Positions 31,987-40,400 of a DNA stretch of 64,000 nucleotides are shown piece after piece. Each line of letters opens with the position of its first letter. The stretch's first letter is position 1. Source of the stretch: Silvibacterium dinghuense (lineage in GTDB: Bacteria > Acidobacteriota > Terriglobia > Terriglobales > Acidobacteriaceae); contig NZ_SDMK01000001.1 of the NCBI RefSeq assembly GCF_004123295.1, positions 868,001-932,000 of the forward strand, in the 5' to 3' direction. A program made the position numbers and the translations under genes. The notes under the pieces are model-generated. The model did not search any database. It saw nothing but the letters and a program-made list of their open reading frames with translations, and had not been told where the DNA came from.

Positions 31987-33054
31987 ATGGCATCCGGCAC
32001 AGTCCCCTCCAGGGCAGAGGTAGGCGTGGTGAAGAAAATCGGCGTTCTGTTCGGCATGGAAAACACCTTTCCCGGTGCGCTGGTCGAGCGCATCAATTCC
32101 ATGAACCTTGACGGCATCTCCGCCGAGTTTGTCGAAACCGGCGCGGTCCGCCTCGACGTTCCGCCCAGGTATGCGGTCATTGTCGATCGCATCTCGCACG
32201 ATATCCCCTTCTACCGGGCCTTCCTCAAGCACGCCGCGCTGCATGGCACCGCCATCATCAACAACCCCTTCTGGTGGTCGGCCGACGACAAGTTCTTCAA
32301 CTACGCGCTGGCCGCGAAGCTGGGCGTGGCCGTGCCGCCCACCGTCATCCTGCCGCACAAGCACTTTCCGCAGGGCACCACCGAGCGCTCCATGCGCAAC
32401 CTCGAGTACCCGCTCAAGTGGGATGAGATCTTCGACTACGTCGGCTTCCCGGCCTTCCTCAAGCCGGTCGACGGCGGCGGATGGCGCGACGTGTACCACG
32501 TCCACAACCGCGAGGATTTCTTCTGCGCCTATGACCAGAGCCGGGATCTCTGCATGACCCTGCAGCGCGCCGTACACTTCGACGAATACTTCCGCTGTTA
32601 CGTGGTCGGGCAGGACAAGGTGCACATCATGCCCTACGACCCGCGCCGCCCGCACCATGAGCGCTATCTCCAGGACCCGCCGGCCTACAGCAAGAAGCTC
32701 CTCAAGCGCGTCGAGAAGGATGCCCTCACCCTTTGCCGCGCCCTCGGTTACGACCTCAACACGGTCGAGTTCGCCGTCGAAAACGGCATCCCCTACGCTA
32801 TCGATTTCATGAACCCGGCACCTGACGCCGACCTGCACTCGGTCGGCGCCGCCAACTTTGAGTGGATCGTCCAGCAGGTCGCCGAGCTTGCCGTGAAAAA
32901 GGCGAAGAAGGCTCCTGACGCACCGGCCCCGCAGGCCTCCGTGCTCCTCGGATCTTCGGTCAAAACCGTAAAAAAAGCAGCCCAAAAACCAGCAAAGGCC
33001 AAATCCAGGGCAAAGAAGCCCCCACTGGCCGATGCACAGCCCGCCGACAGCTAG
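31987..33054 (+). CDS. ATP-grasp domain protein (RimK/carboxylate-amine ligase-like)
   Basis: A 355-residue protein whose body reads as an ATP-grasp enzyme: KKIGVLFGMENTFPGALVERI, a GFPAFLKPVDGGGWRDVYHV lysine/glycine-loop region, DEYFRCYVVGQDKVHIMPYD, and YDLNTVEFAVENG followed by AIDFMNPAPD for the metal-binding end. The last about 55 residues are Lys/Ala/Pro rich and disordered, resembling a histone-like tail. The start may instead be GTG at 32026 or 32029. It is followed by a GCS2-type ligase; such pairs are expected to make short peptides or modify an amine. Substrate unknown. Confidence 0.78.
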   Translation: MASGTVPSRAEVGVVKKIGVLFGMENTFPGALVERINSMNLDGISAEFVETGAVRLDVPPRYAVIVDRISHDIPFYRAFLKHAALHGTAIINNPFWWSADDKFFNYALAAKLGVAVPPTVILPHKHFPQGTTERSMRNLEYPLKWDEIFDYVGFPAFLKPVDGGGWRDVYHVHNREDFFCAYDQSRDLCMTLQRAVHFDEYFRCYVVGQDKVHIMPYDPRRPHHERYLQDPPAYSKKLLKRVEKDALTLCRALGYDLNTVEFAVENGIPYAIDFMNPAPDADLHSVGAANFEWIVQQVAELAVKKAKKAPDAPAPQASVLLGSSVKTVKKAAQKPAKAKSRAKKPPLADAQPADS

Positions 33055-33082
33055 AATTGAGCCATCGGCAGAGACAGAGCGC

Positions 33083-34189
33083 ATGCGGCCTACCTTCACC
33101 ATCGGCATCGAAGAGGAATACCAGACGGTTGATCCCGTCACCCGCGACCTGCGCTCCCACATCTCCACCGAGATGCTGGCCAAAGGCAAAATCCGCCTCG
33201 AAGAGCGGGTTAAGGCCGAGATGCACCAGTCTGTCGTCGAAGTGGGCACCCGCGTCTGCCGCACCATCGGCGAGGCCCGCATCGATCTCTACGATCTGCG
33301 CCGCCAGATGATCCTGCTCGCCCGCGAGCATAACCTGCTGCTCGTCGCCGGCGCCACGCATCCCTTCGCCGACTGGCGCAAGCAGGAGATCTACCCCGAC
33401 GAACGCTATGCCCGCGTCGTCGAGGATCTGCAATCAGTCGCCCGTGAAAATCTCATCTTCGGCCTGCACGTCCACGTCGGCATCGAAGACAAGGAAGCCG
33501 CCATCCGCGTCATGAACTCGATGCGCTACTTCCTGCCGCACATCCTGGCGCTCTCCACCAACTCGCCCTTCTGGCGCGGCGACAAAACCGGCCTCAAAAG
33601 CTATCGAGCCAAGGTCTTCGACAAATTCCCACGCACGAATATCCCCGATAGCTTTGCCAGCTACAGCGAGTTCGACGACTTCGTAAACCTGCTCATCAAG
33701 ACCAACTGCCTCGACAACGCCAAGAAGATCTGGTGGGACATCCGCCCGCATCCCTTCTTCAGCACCATCGAGGTCCGCATCTGCGACATCCCCATGCGCG
33801 CCGAGGAGACGCTGGCCATCGCCGCGCTCATCCAGGCGACGGCGGCCAAGCTCTACCGCCTGCATGAGCGCAACCAGGACTGGCGCCAGTATTCCCGCGC
33901 GCTCATCATGGAGAACAAGTGGCGCGCCGTCCGCTACGGCCTCGACGGCAAACTGATCGATTTCGGCAAGCAAATCGAAGTTCCAGAGCGCGAACTCATC
34001 GTCGAGTACATCGACTTTGTGGATGAGGTGGTTGACGAACTCCAGTGCCGCGACGCCATCGCCTACATCCACACCATCCTGCGCGAAGGCACAGGCGCCG
34101 ACCGCCAGCTCAAGAAATTCGAAGAGACCGGCGATCTCAAGGCCGTGGTGGATTACATGGCGGAAGAGACACAGGCGGGGCTGTTTTAA
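33083..34189 (+). CDS. Carboxylate-amine ligase, GCS2/YbdK type
   Basis: A 368-residue enzyme of the glutamate-cysteine ligase family 2. It has TFTIGIEEEYQTVDP at the N-terminus, MHQSVVEVGTRVC, LLVAGATHPFADW, ENLIFGLHVHVGIEDKE and PHPFFSTIEVRICDIPM. The reaction is ATP-dependent amide bond formation between a carboxylate, often glutamate, and an amine. An ATG at 33032 would overlap the ATP-grasp gene; the ATG at 33083 fits the family N-terminus. The two-gene pair implies two sequential ligations. Confidence 0.86.
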   Translation: MRPTFTIGIEEEYQTVDPVTRDLRSHISTEMLAKGKIRLEERVKAEMHQSVVEVGTRVCRTIGEARIDLYDLRRQMILLAREHNLLLVAGATHPFADWRKQEIYPDERYARVVEDLQSVARENLIFGLHVHVGIEDKEAAIRVMNSMRYFLPHILALSTNSPFWRGDKTGLKSYRAKVFDKFPRTNIPDSFASYSEFDDFVNLLIKTNCLDNAKKIWWDIRPHPFFSTIEVRICDIPMRAEETLAIAALIQATAAKLYRLHERNQDWRQYSRALIMENKWRAVRYGLDGKLIDFGKQIEVPERELIVEYIDFVDEVVDELQCRDAIAYIHTILREGTGADRQLKKFEETGDLKAVVDYMAEETQAGLF

Positions 34190-34214
34190 GAACAGCTTCT
34201 AGCGCAAACAAAAC

Positions 34215-34265
34215 GGGTGCTCCTACCCAAGCCGGGTGCCCCACGTCTCGCTTCTGAGACGTGGG
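34215..34265. repeat. Palindromic intergenic repeat, family 2
   Basis: GGGTGCTCCTACCCAAGC, then GGGTGCCCCACGTCTC with a perfect 10-bp hairpin CCCACGTCTC/GAGACGTGGG (34240-34265). It lies between convergent GCS2 and FKBP genes and may terminate both. Confidence 0.65.
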
Positions 34266-34315
34266 AAGGCAATACTTTGAGCACCGGGAAGACGAGCTGG
34301 CAGCTAAGAGCTGTT

Positions 34316-34921
34316 TTACTGCAACGTCGCCGGGTCCTTCTGCGCGATCAGTTCAATATCGAAGATCAGGTCGGCCTTGGGAGGAATCGGGCCGCGGCCC
34401 TGCGCGCCGTAAGCCAGCTGCCAGGGGATGAAGAGCCTCCGCTTGCCGCCCACCTTCATCCCAGCGAAACCTTCGTCCCAGCCGGTAATTACGCGATGCA
34501 TGCCCTGCGGAAAATCGAACGGCGTGCCGCGATCGACCGACGAGTCGAACTTCGTGCCGTCCGAGGCCAGCCATCCGGTGTAATGCACGGTGTAGTACCA
34601 CCCCGGCTGGGCTTCATCGCCGGTGCCTACCTGGATGTCCTGGTAGCGCAGGGCAAAGCCAGTCTGAACGTCAGATGTCACGGGGGGAATATTCTTGGGC
34701 AGCACGGGTACGGTCTCCTTTGGTGTTGGGCATGGCGCAGCACGATGCACAACGGTGCGCCGGGTCGCGGTATGCGTGGTGGTGTGAGCGGTCGAATGCT
34801 TTGCCGTTCCTGTTGTACTGGCAGACGCCTTTGCAGGAGCGGTTGGGGAAGCCGTTTGGGCCATCAGGAGCGAGGCAGCGAACAGAGGAAGCACTGCCAG
34901 GCCCGGGCGAGGTACGCGCAT
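34316..34921 (-). CDS. FKBP-type peptidyl-prolyl isomerase, exported
   Basis: A 201-residue protein. The ATG at 34921 has GGAG seven bases upstream and begins a signal peptide (LAVLPLFAASLLMAQ). A Thr/Ala/His-rich linker (residues about 25-65) follows, then one FKBP domain: VHYTGWLASDGTKFDSSVDRG, PFDFPQGMHRVITGWDEGF, MKVGGKRRLFIPWQLAYG. It should speed proline isomerisation during folding of envelope proteins. Confidence 0.9.
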   Translation of the reverse strand: MRVPRPGLAVLPLFAASLLMAQTASPTAPAKASASTTGTAKHSTAHTTTHTATRRTVVHRAAPCPTPKETVPVLPKNIPPVTSDVQTGFALRYQDIQVGTGDEAQPGWYYTVHYTGWLASDGTKFDSSVDRGTPFDFPQGMHRVITGWDEGFAGMKVGGKRRLFIPWQLAYGAQGRGPIPPKADLIFDIELIAQKDPATLQ

Positions 34922-34992
34922 GAAAATCTCCATAGGAGGACTGAGCGAAAGATAAAGCCTCGTCCCCGGCCAGTCAAAAGACCGGATTGCGA

Positions 34993-35409
34993 TCAGCGTG
35001 CTTTTGCCTTGCGCTTTCCCGCCTCCCTGCCCGCCTCATTGAGCGCGGCTGCTGCGCGGATGAGCGCCTTCAGCGCGGCTTCGTCGACGGTTTCCCCTTC
35101 GTGAATATCGATAGCGCGGCGGACATTGCCTTCGAGACTCGAATTGAAGAGATGGGCAGAGTCCTCGAGCGCAACGCCCTTTGCAAACGTGAGCTTGACG
35201 ACAGACTTGTAGGTTTCGCCGGTGCAAAGGATGCCGTGATACGAGAAAACGGGCGTGCCTCGCCATTTCCACTCTTCGATCACGCCGGGAACGGCTTCAT
35301 GGATGAGGGCGCGCACATGCGCGAGCGTCTTACCGCGCCAGTCGCCAAGCTCTTCGATCCTGCGATCGATCAGCATGGAGGCGGATTCTACTGCTTCGGA
35401 AGCACTCAT
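34993..35409 (-). CDS. DUF1801 domain protein (YdhG-like)
   Basis: A 138-residue protein starting MSASEAVESASMLIDRRIEE, with AGGAG just upstream. The DUF1801 fold features are LIHEAVPGVIEEWKWRGTPVFSYHGILC and VKLTFAKGVALEDSAHLFNS. The function of the family is not established; members resemble iron-sulfur cluster or frataxin-like folds. The C-terminus is Lys/Arg rich. Confidence 0.8.
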   Translation of the reverse strand: MSASEAVESASMLIDRRIEELGDWRGKTLAHVRALIHEAVPGVIEEWKWRGTPVFSYHGILCTGETYKSVVKLTFAKGVALEDSAHLFNSSLEGNVRRAIDIHEGETVDEAALKALIRAAAALNEAGREAGKRKAKAR

Positions 35410-35520
35410 GGCAGGCTCCTGTGTTCGCACTGAGAGTAGCCATCGACGGGGTACGAGGGCAAGCGGCAGCATGCTATAGCATTTTTCCTGAAGGTGCAGG
35501 GTATGGCGAGATCGCCGGTG

Positions 35521-35543
35521 CCGTTTTCTCTCAAGGAAAACGG
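35521..35543. terminator. Hairpin CCGTTTTC/GAAAACGG
   Basis: An 8-bp perfect stem with a 7-base loop between the divergent DUF1801 and VOC genes. An ATGCTATAGCAT palindrome lies nearby at about 35470. These may be regulatory rather than terminators. Confidence 0.4.
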
Positions 35544-35618
35544 TATGGCACGTTCGTTGACAACTACACAGGACCAGGAAAAATGCTTTAAGCTGACCGC
35601 GCAGCTCCGGAGGCCGCC

Positions 35619-36026
35619 ATGCGTTCCAACCGTTCTGTTCCTCCCTGTCCGGTGATTCCCGTTCTACGCTACCCTGACCCCGGCGTCGCAGCGGCATGGC
35701 TGGAGGCGGCATTCGGCTTCACGGTGCGACTGCGCATCGCCAATCATCGTATCCAGATGTACGCCAGCCAGGGTTGCTTCACCATCGGAGAGGGCGACAT
35801 CGCGCCCAATGCATCGGCACTCGTGCAGGTTCGCATCGAAAATGCATGGGAACACTGCGAACACGCACGCACCGCGGGCGCGAAAATTCTGACCGAACCG
35901 CAGGACTTCCCTTATGGCGAGCGCCAATACTCGGCGCAGGACTTCTTCGGCCACCAGTGGAACTTCACCGAGACGATCGCAGATATAGAACCGGAGAGCT
36001 GGGGCGGGACGTCTGTGAACCTTTGA
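35619..36026 (+). CDS. VOC superfamily protein (glyoxalase/bleomycin-resistance fold)
   Basis: A 135-residue single-domain VOC protein: IPVLRYPDPGVAAAWLEAAFGF at the start and EPQDFPYGERQYSAQDFFGHQW near the end, the pattern of the PhnB/glyoxalase-like group. Dimers would hold the metal or ligand site. Without a full metal-ligand set obvious by eye, catalytic activity is uncertain. Confidence 0.85.
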   Translation: MRSNRSVPPCPVIPVLRYPDPGVAAAWLEAAFGFTVRLRIANHRIQMYASQGCFTIGEGDIAPNASALVQVRIENAWEHCEHARTAGAKILTEPQDFPYGERQYSAQDFFGHQWNFTETIADIEPESWGGTSVNL

Positions 36027-36061
36027 AGGAAATGAGGCTCTTCGCCGCAAGACTCTGTTCG

Positions 36062-36132
36062 GAGCTTTCCTCCGCATGCCCCGGACGCCTGCGACGCGCG
36101 CCGTAGTGTCCGGGGCATGCGGAGGAAAGCTC
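36062..36132. terminator. Perfect 25-bp inverted repeat between convergent genes
   Basis: GAGCTTTCCTCCGCATGCCC plus CGGAC (36062-36086) is repeated exactly inverted at 36108-36132 around a GC-rich 21-base loop. It abuts the stop codon of the phosphatase gene and probably ends transcription in both directions. Confidence 0.7.
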
Positions 36133-37028
36133 TAACTTTTTGATCCCTGCGCAGCAGCCTTCCGTCTCGCGGCAAACTCGGCAGGCGTCGGAATCGGATC
36201 TACGATGCGGCCTTCGAACAGGTCAGCGAAGAGCTTCACCATCTCGTTTTTGATGAGACCGTTGGTGGCGAGGACTTCCCTGCTGTCGAGACGAAACGCT
36301 TCGCCGGTGAAGCCGGACATGGAGCCTCCGGCCTCGGTCACAAGCAGCGAGCCGGCAGAGGTATCCCATGGGTTGAGATTGAACTCCCAGAAGGCTTCGA
36401 GACGGCCGCAGGCAACATACGCGAGATCGATAGCGGCCGATCCGGCACGGCGAACACCGTGCGAGCGCAGCGTGAACTCCTGGTAGAAGTGGATGTTCGG
36501 ATTGTCATGGCGCTTGCGGCTGGGAAAGCCGGTAGCGACGAGCGATTCGGCGAGGTGCGGAGTACGCGAAGCGTGGATGGGCGCGCCGTTAAGAAAGGCT
36601 CCGCGCCCGCGCTCAGCGGTAAAAAGCTCATCGCGGAGCGGATCGTAAATAATTGCCGCGACGATCTCGCCATCCTCCTCAGGAGCAAGCGAAGCAGGGC
36701 GATGCTCGAGCCCCATGGAGACGCAGAAGACAGGAAAGCCGTGAGCAAAGTTCGTGGTGCCGTCGAGAGGATCGATATACCAGCGGTATTCATTCGTAAG
36801 CTGCGAACGCGTTCCCTCTTCGCCGTAGACACCATGATCGGGGAAGACCTGGCCAAGATGCTCGACGATGAGCTTCTCACTGGCACGGTCGGCTTCGGTG
36901 ACCAGATCGACATCACCCTTGTACTCGGTGGCAACACCGCGACGATAATACTCGCGCAGCAGGGCTCCGGCCTCGCGGGCGATGGGAGTAGCAGCAGGAA
37001 CGAAGAGGAAGTCTGAAGAATGAGTCAC
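36132..37028 (-). CDS. Inositol monophosphatase family protein
   Basis: A 298-residue Mg-dependent sugar phosphatase. Motif A is YGEEGTRS preceded by VTEADRASE, the WYIDPLDGTTNFAHGFP motif gives the metal-binding DPLDGT, and the C-terminal motif is NLNPWDTSAGSLLVTEAGG. Family members act on inositol phosphates, 3'-phosphoadenosine or fructose bisphosphate; SuhB-type RNA roles also exist. The GTG start at 37028 overlaps the Hfq-like stop by four bases, so the two are coupled. Confidence 0.9.
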   Translation of the reverse strand: MTHSSDFLFVPAATPIAREAGALLREYYRRGVATEYKGDVDLVTEADRASEKLIVEHLGQVFPDHGVYGEEGTRSQLTNEYRWYIDPLDGTTNFAHGFPVFCVSMGLEHRPASLAPEEDGEIVAAIIYDPLRDELFTAERGRGAFLNGAPIHASRTPHLAESLVATGFPSRKRHDNPNIHFYQEFTLRSHGVRRAGSAAIDLAYVACGRLEAFWEFNLNPWDTSAGSLLVTEAGGSMSGFTGEAFRLDSREVLATNGLIKNEMVKLFADLFEGRIVDPIPTPAEFAARRKAAAQGSKS

Positions 37029-37345
37029 GCCTGAGCCCCTTGATCTGTAACCGTATCCGTTGCATTTGCGGAGGAGCGTCGCGAGGTGCGGGCGCGGCCG
37101 GTGAGTTCGGTAATGGTGCGGATCTGCTGCTTGTAGATAAAGAGGTTGGGCTTGCCGTCGCGGGTGAGGCGGATCATGCGGTCGTCGAAGTATTCGATCC
37201 ATCCGGAGACGGACTCGCCATCACGCAGCTTGACCGTGACAGGAACCTGGCGCTCGCTGAGAGAACGCAAATAGAGGGCTTCCTGCCCGGTAGTGCCGGA
37301 AGGTGGAGTCTTCTGCCGCTTGCGCGTAACGCCGGTATTGGCCAT
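37025..37345 (-). CDS. hfq: Hfq-like RNA chaperone (divergent Sm fold)
   Basis: A 106-residue protein. The Sm core reads QEALYLRSLSERQVPVTVKL, then GWIEYFDDRMIRLTR and NLFIYKQQIRTI, corresponding to Sm1 and Sm2 of Hfq, with IYKQQI in place of the common YKHA. It should form a hexamer binding U-rich RNA ends and small RNAs. The ATG at 37345 is chosen by the MANTG start. It lies between lhr and the phosphatase gene in one likely operon. Confidence 0.85.
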   Translation of the reverse strand: MANTGVTRKRQKTPPSGTTGQEALYLRSLSERQVPVTVKLRDGESVSGWIEYFDDRMIRLTRDGKPNLFIYKQQIRTITELTGRARTSRRSSANATDTVTDQGAQA

Positions 37346-37404
37346 GGAGAAATTGTATCGGACAGGCTGACGATCCAGGCACAGAGTCCGGGCAACAAAG
37401 GAGA

Positions 37405-40400
37405 TCATTCCGTTTCAGCAGCATGGCCGCGAACAGATGGAGAAATACGGCGCACGTTGAAGCCATTCGGCGCCGGTGCGAAACCCGCGTCCACAAGAAA
37501 ACGGGCGAGGAAGTGCTCATGGACCGGTTGCCCGTTAATAGTGGCGATGAGCAGGCCGCTGTGATGGCTGGTCGCATCATGCTGCATGGAAGCCTGCGCA
37601 GCATGCGCAAGGAAATGGGCGAGGTCACGGGCAGCGGTGGAGCGATCCGGCTCATCGGCAGGGAGAAAAACCTGAATATTCGTATTGCCGCGGCGAAGAT
37701 AGGCGACAAGATCCCCGTTGCGCAGCAGGACAGAGGCTCCAACGCTCCGCGTGAGCGAGCGCGGGCTTGAGTCCGCCCCTGAATCGGCATCCGCCTGTGG
37801 CCAGCGAAGGATTGAGCCATAGACGCTGGCAGGATCGGTGGCAGAGAGAGAGAGAATTTCGGCCTTGTCCGGCTGTGTGCGCAGCGAGCGGAGAAGATCG
37901 ACGGCAGCGGGCAACGCGAACTGCGCAGCTCCGAGGCCCGCGATGAAATAGCCGCGACGAACGCGGCCCGACTCTTCAAGGGCACGGAGAACGTCGTACA
38001 CCGCGCTGAAGCCGCCGAAGATATTCTCCTGCGCGAGCGTCTCACGAGTAAGAATGCCGTGGCGGTTCAACAACTGAAGCGCAAGCGCGTGCGACCAGGC
38101 GGTCTGCTCTGCGGGAGTACTTCGCTCCGATGCAGGAATCAGAGTCCAGCGTCCCTGCGCCGCAGGCGGTGTGGTGCGTCGTGAACGAAAGACCGGCACG
38201 TTGTGCTGGCGCTTCGCGGTACGCGCACTCGCAGGCTTTGCAACGTAGGCGCGCAGAGCATGCAGTGTGTCATTGGTGATAAAGCCGCGCCAGACAAGGC
38301 TCCAGAGCGCATCGAGGGTCTCACCCGGATAGCCTCCGCCGATGGCGTCGTGCAGTTGAGCGAAAAACATGGCTCCGCCGCGCTGCAGCTGATCGAGGAT
38401 TCTCTCCTCTTTTTCTGTGAGCGGATTTGCCTCCCGGCCGGGACGCGCCGGCAACAAGTCGGGCAGGCGATCGGCAAGGTAAAGTGCGATGCGGCCATCG
38501 TGCTCTCCAAGCGGATCGAGACCACACCATACCACCTCCCCCGCAGCGATAAGAGTATCGAGATCGGAGGGTGAGTATTTCGCAAGGCGCGCAGGCAGAA
38601 TGGACGATTCGAGAATGGATGCCGGTAGTGGCGCACCCTGCAGGTTCTCAATAGTATCGAGCAGTGCATCGAGACCGCGGCGCGGCTGCAGCACTCCCTG
38701 CCAGTGCGTAGCGAAACGGGAGAGAAGCCTCTGGTCGGCCGGCTCAATCTCTTTTCGTAACCGTGCCAGTGACTTTCTCCGGATCTGGCGCAGAACGTCG
38801 AGATCGCACCACTCACGATGGACACCACCGGGACGGAATCCGCCTTCCACGATACGGCTATCGAGCACCAGTGCATGCAGCGTGGACTCGACAAGGCGCG
38901 CATCGAGGCCAAAACGCGTGGCCACTTCGGGCAGCGTAAACGGCCCATGGGTGCGGGCATAACGGCGGATCAGCTCAAGAGCAGGCGCAGCGACAGGCAC
39001 AAGCAGCGAGGCTGCAATCCCGGACGGCAACCGAAGGCCGAGAGCATCGCGATACCGGGCAGCATCTTCGATCGCGATGAGGCGCTTCTCCCCGGCGATC
39101 TTCACTTCAAGGATGCGGCGCGCACGGAGAAGACGGTCCATGCCGGATATGAGATCGGACGAAGCGAGGCGTTCGATAACAGCTTCGCGGGTAAGATCGC
39201 CGAGACGCAGCAGCAGGTCATGGATGCCATCGACATTGCGGACCCGGAACGACTCGCCGCGCAGCTGTAGCTGATCCTCCACCTCGGCAATGGCATCGGC
39301 GTCGAGCAGTTCGCGAAGATCGGCATCGCCGAGAAGATCGCGAAGCTGATCCTGATCGATGGAGAGCGCCTGTGCGCGCCGCTCGGCGAGCGGCGCATCA
39401 CCTTCGTAGATGTAGTTCGCCACGTAGCTGAAGAGCAGGGAAGAGGCAAAAGGCGAAGGCGTGCGCGTATCGACGACATGAACGCCGAGTTGGCGCGTTT
39501 TGACGGCGCGAAGGACTTCGAGAAAGGCCGGAATGTCGAAGACATCGCGCAGACATTCGCGATAGGCCTCGAGGAGCATGGGAAACGAGGAATAGCGCGC
39601 GGCTACGGCGAGAAGATCCGATGCGCGCTTTCGCTGCGCCCACAGCGGTGCGCGGCCCTGCGCCCTCCTGCGCGGCAACAGCAGAGCGCGGGCAGAGGCT
39701 TCGCGAAATTTCGCGGCAAACAGCGCCGTGGAGCCGAGCTGGCGCAGAACAAGATCGGTAGCCTCAGCTGGATCAATCAGCAGCAGATCGGAATCAGGCG
39801 CGGCATCCGTATCCGGAAAGCGAATCACGAAGCCGTCATCTGCCCACATGGTCTCGACATCCGGCTGGCCCGCGGCGCGGAGCCGGGCAGTAATGGCCAT
39901 GGCCCAGGGAGCGTGGACACGCGTACCAAAGGGAGTAAGAACGCAGACGCGCCAGTCGCCCAGCTCGTCGCGGGTGCGTTCGATGACGATGCTTCGGTCA
40001 TCTGGAACAACCGTAGTGACAGTTTCCTGATCGGCGAGAAAGTGCAGCAGATTTTCGGCCGCCTGCAGATCAAGATCATGCTCACGCGTGAGCCGGCTGA
40101 GCGCCGCATTGCGAGGCAGCTCGCGCAGTTCGCGGACCAAAGCACCGATACGGCGGCCGAACTCGAGTGGACGGCCCGCCTGGTCGCCGTGCCAGAAGGG
40201 CATCTTGCCCGGCTCGCCGGGTGCGGGAGAAACGAGCACGCGGTCATGCGTAATCTCATCGATGCGCCACGACGATGCGCCAAGAACAAAAACCTCGCCG
40301 GCGCGGCTCTCGAAGACCATCTCCTCATCGAGTTCACCCACGCGCACAGGCTTGTCCGTACCCGACAGGAATACCCCGTAGAGGCCGCGGTCAGGAATGG

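Noticed and set aside
35410-35712. Longer form of the DUF1801 protein
   Set aside because: The upstream part crosses hairpins and reads as unrelated Arg/Pro-rich sequence; AGGAG precedes the ATG at 35409.
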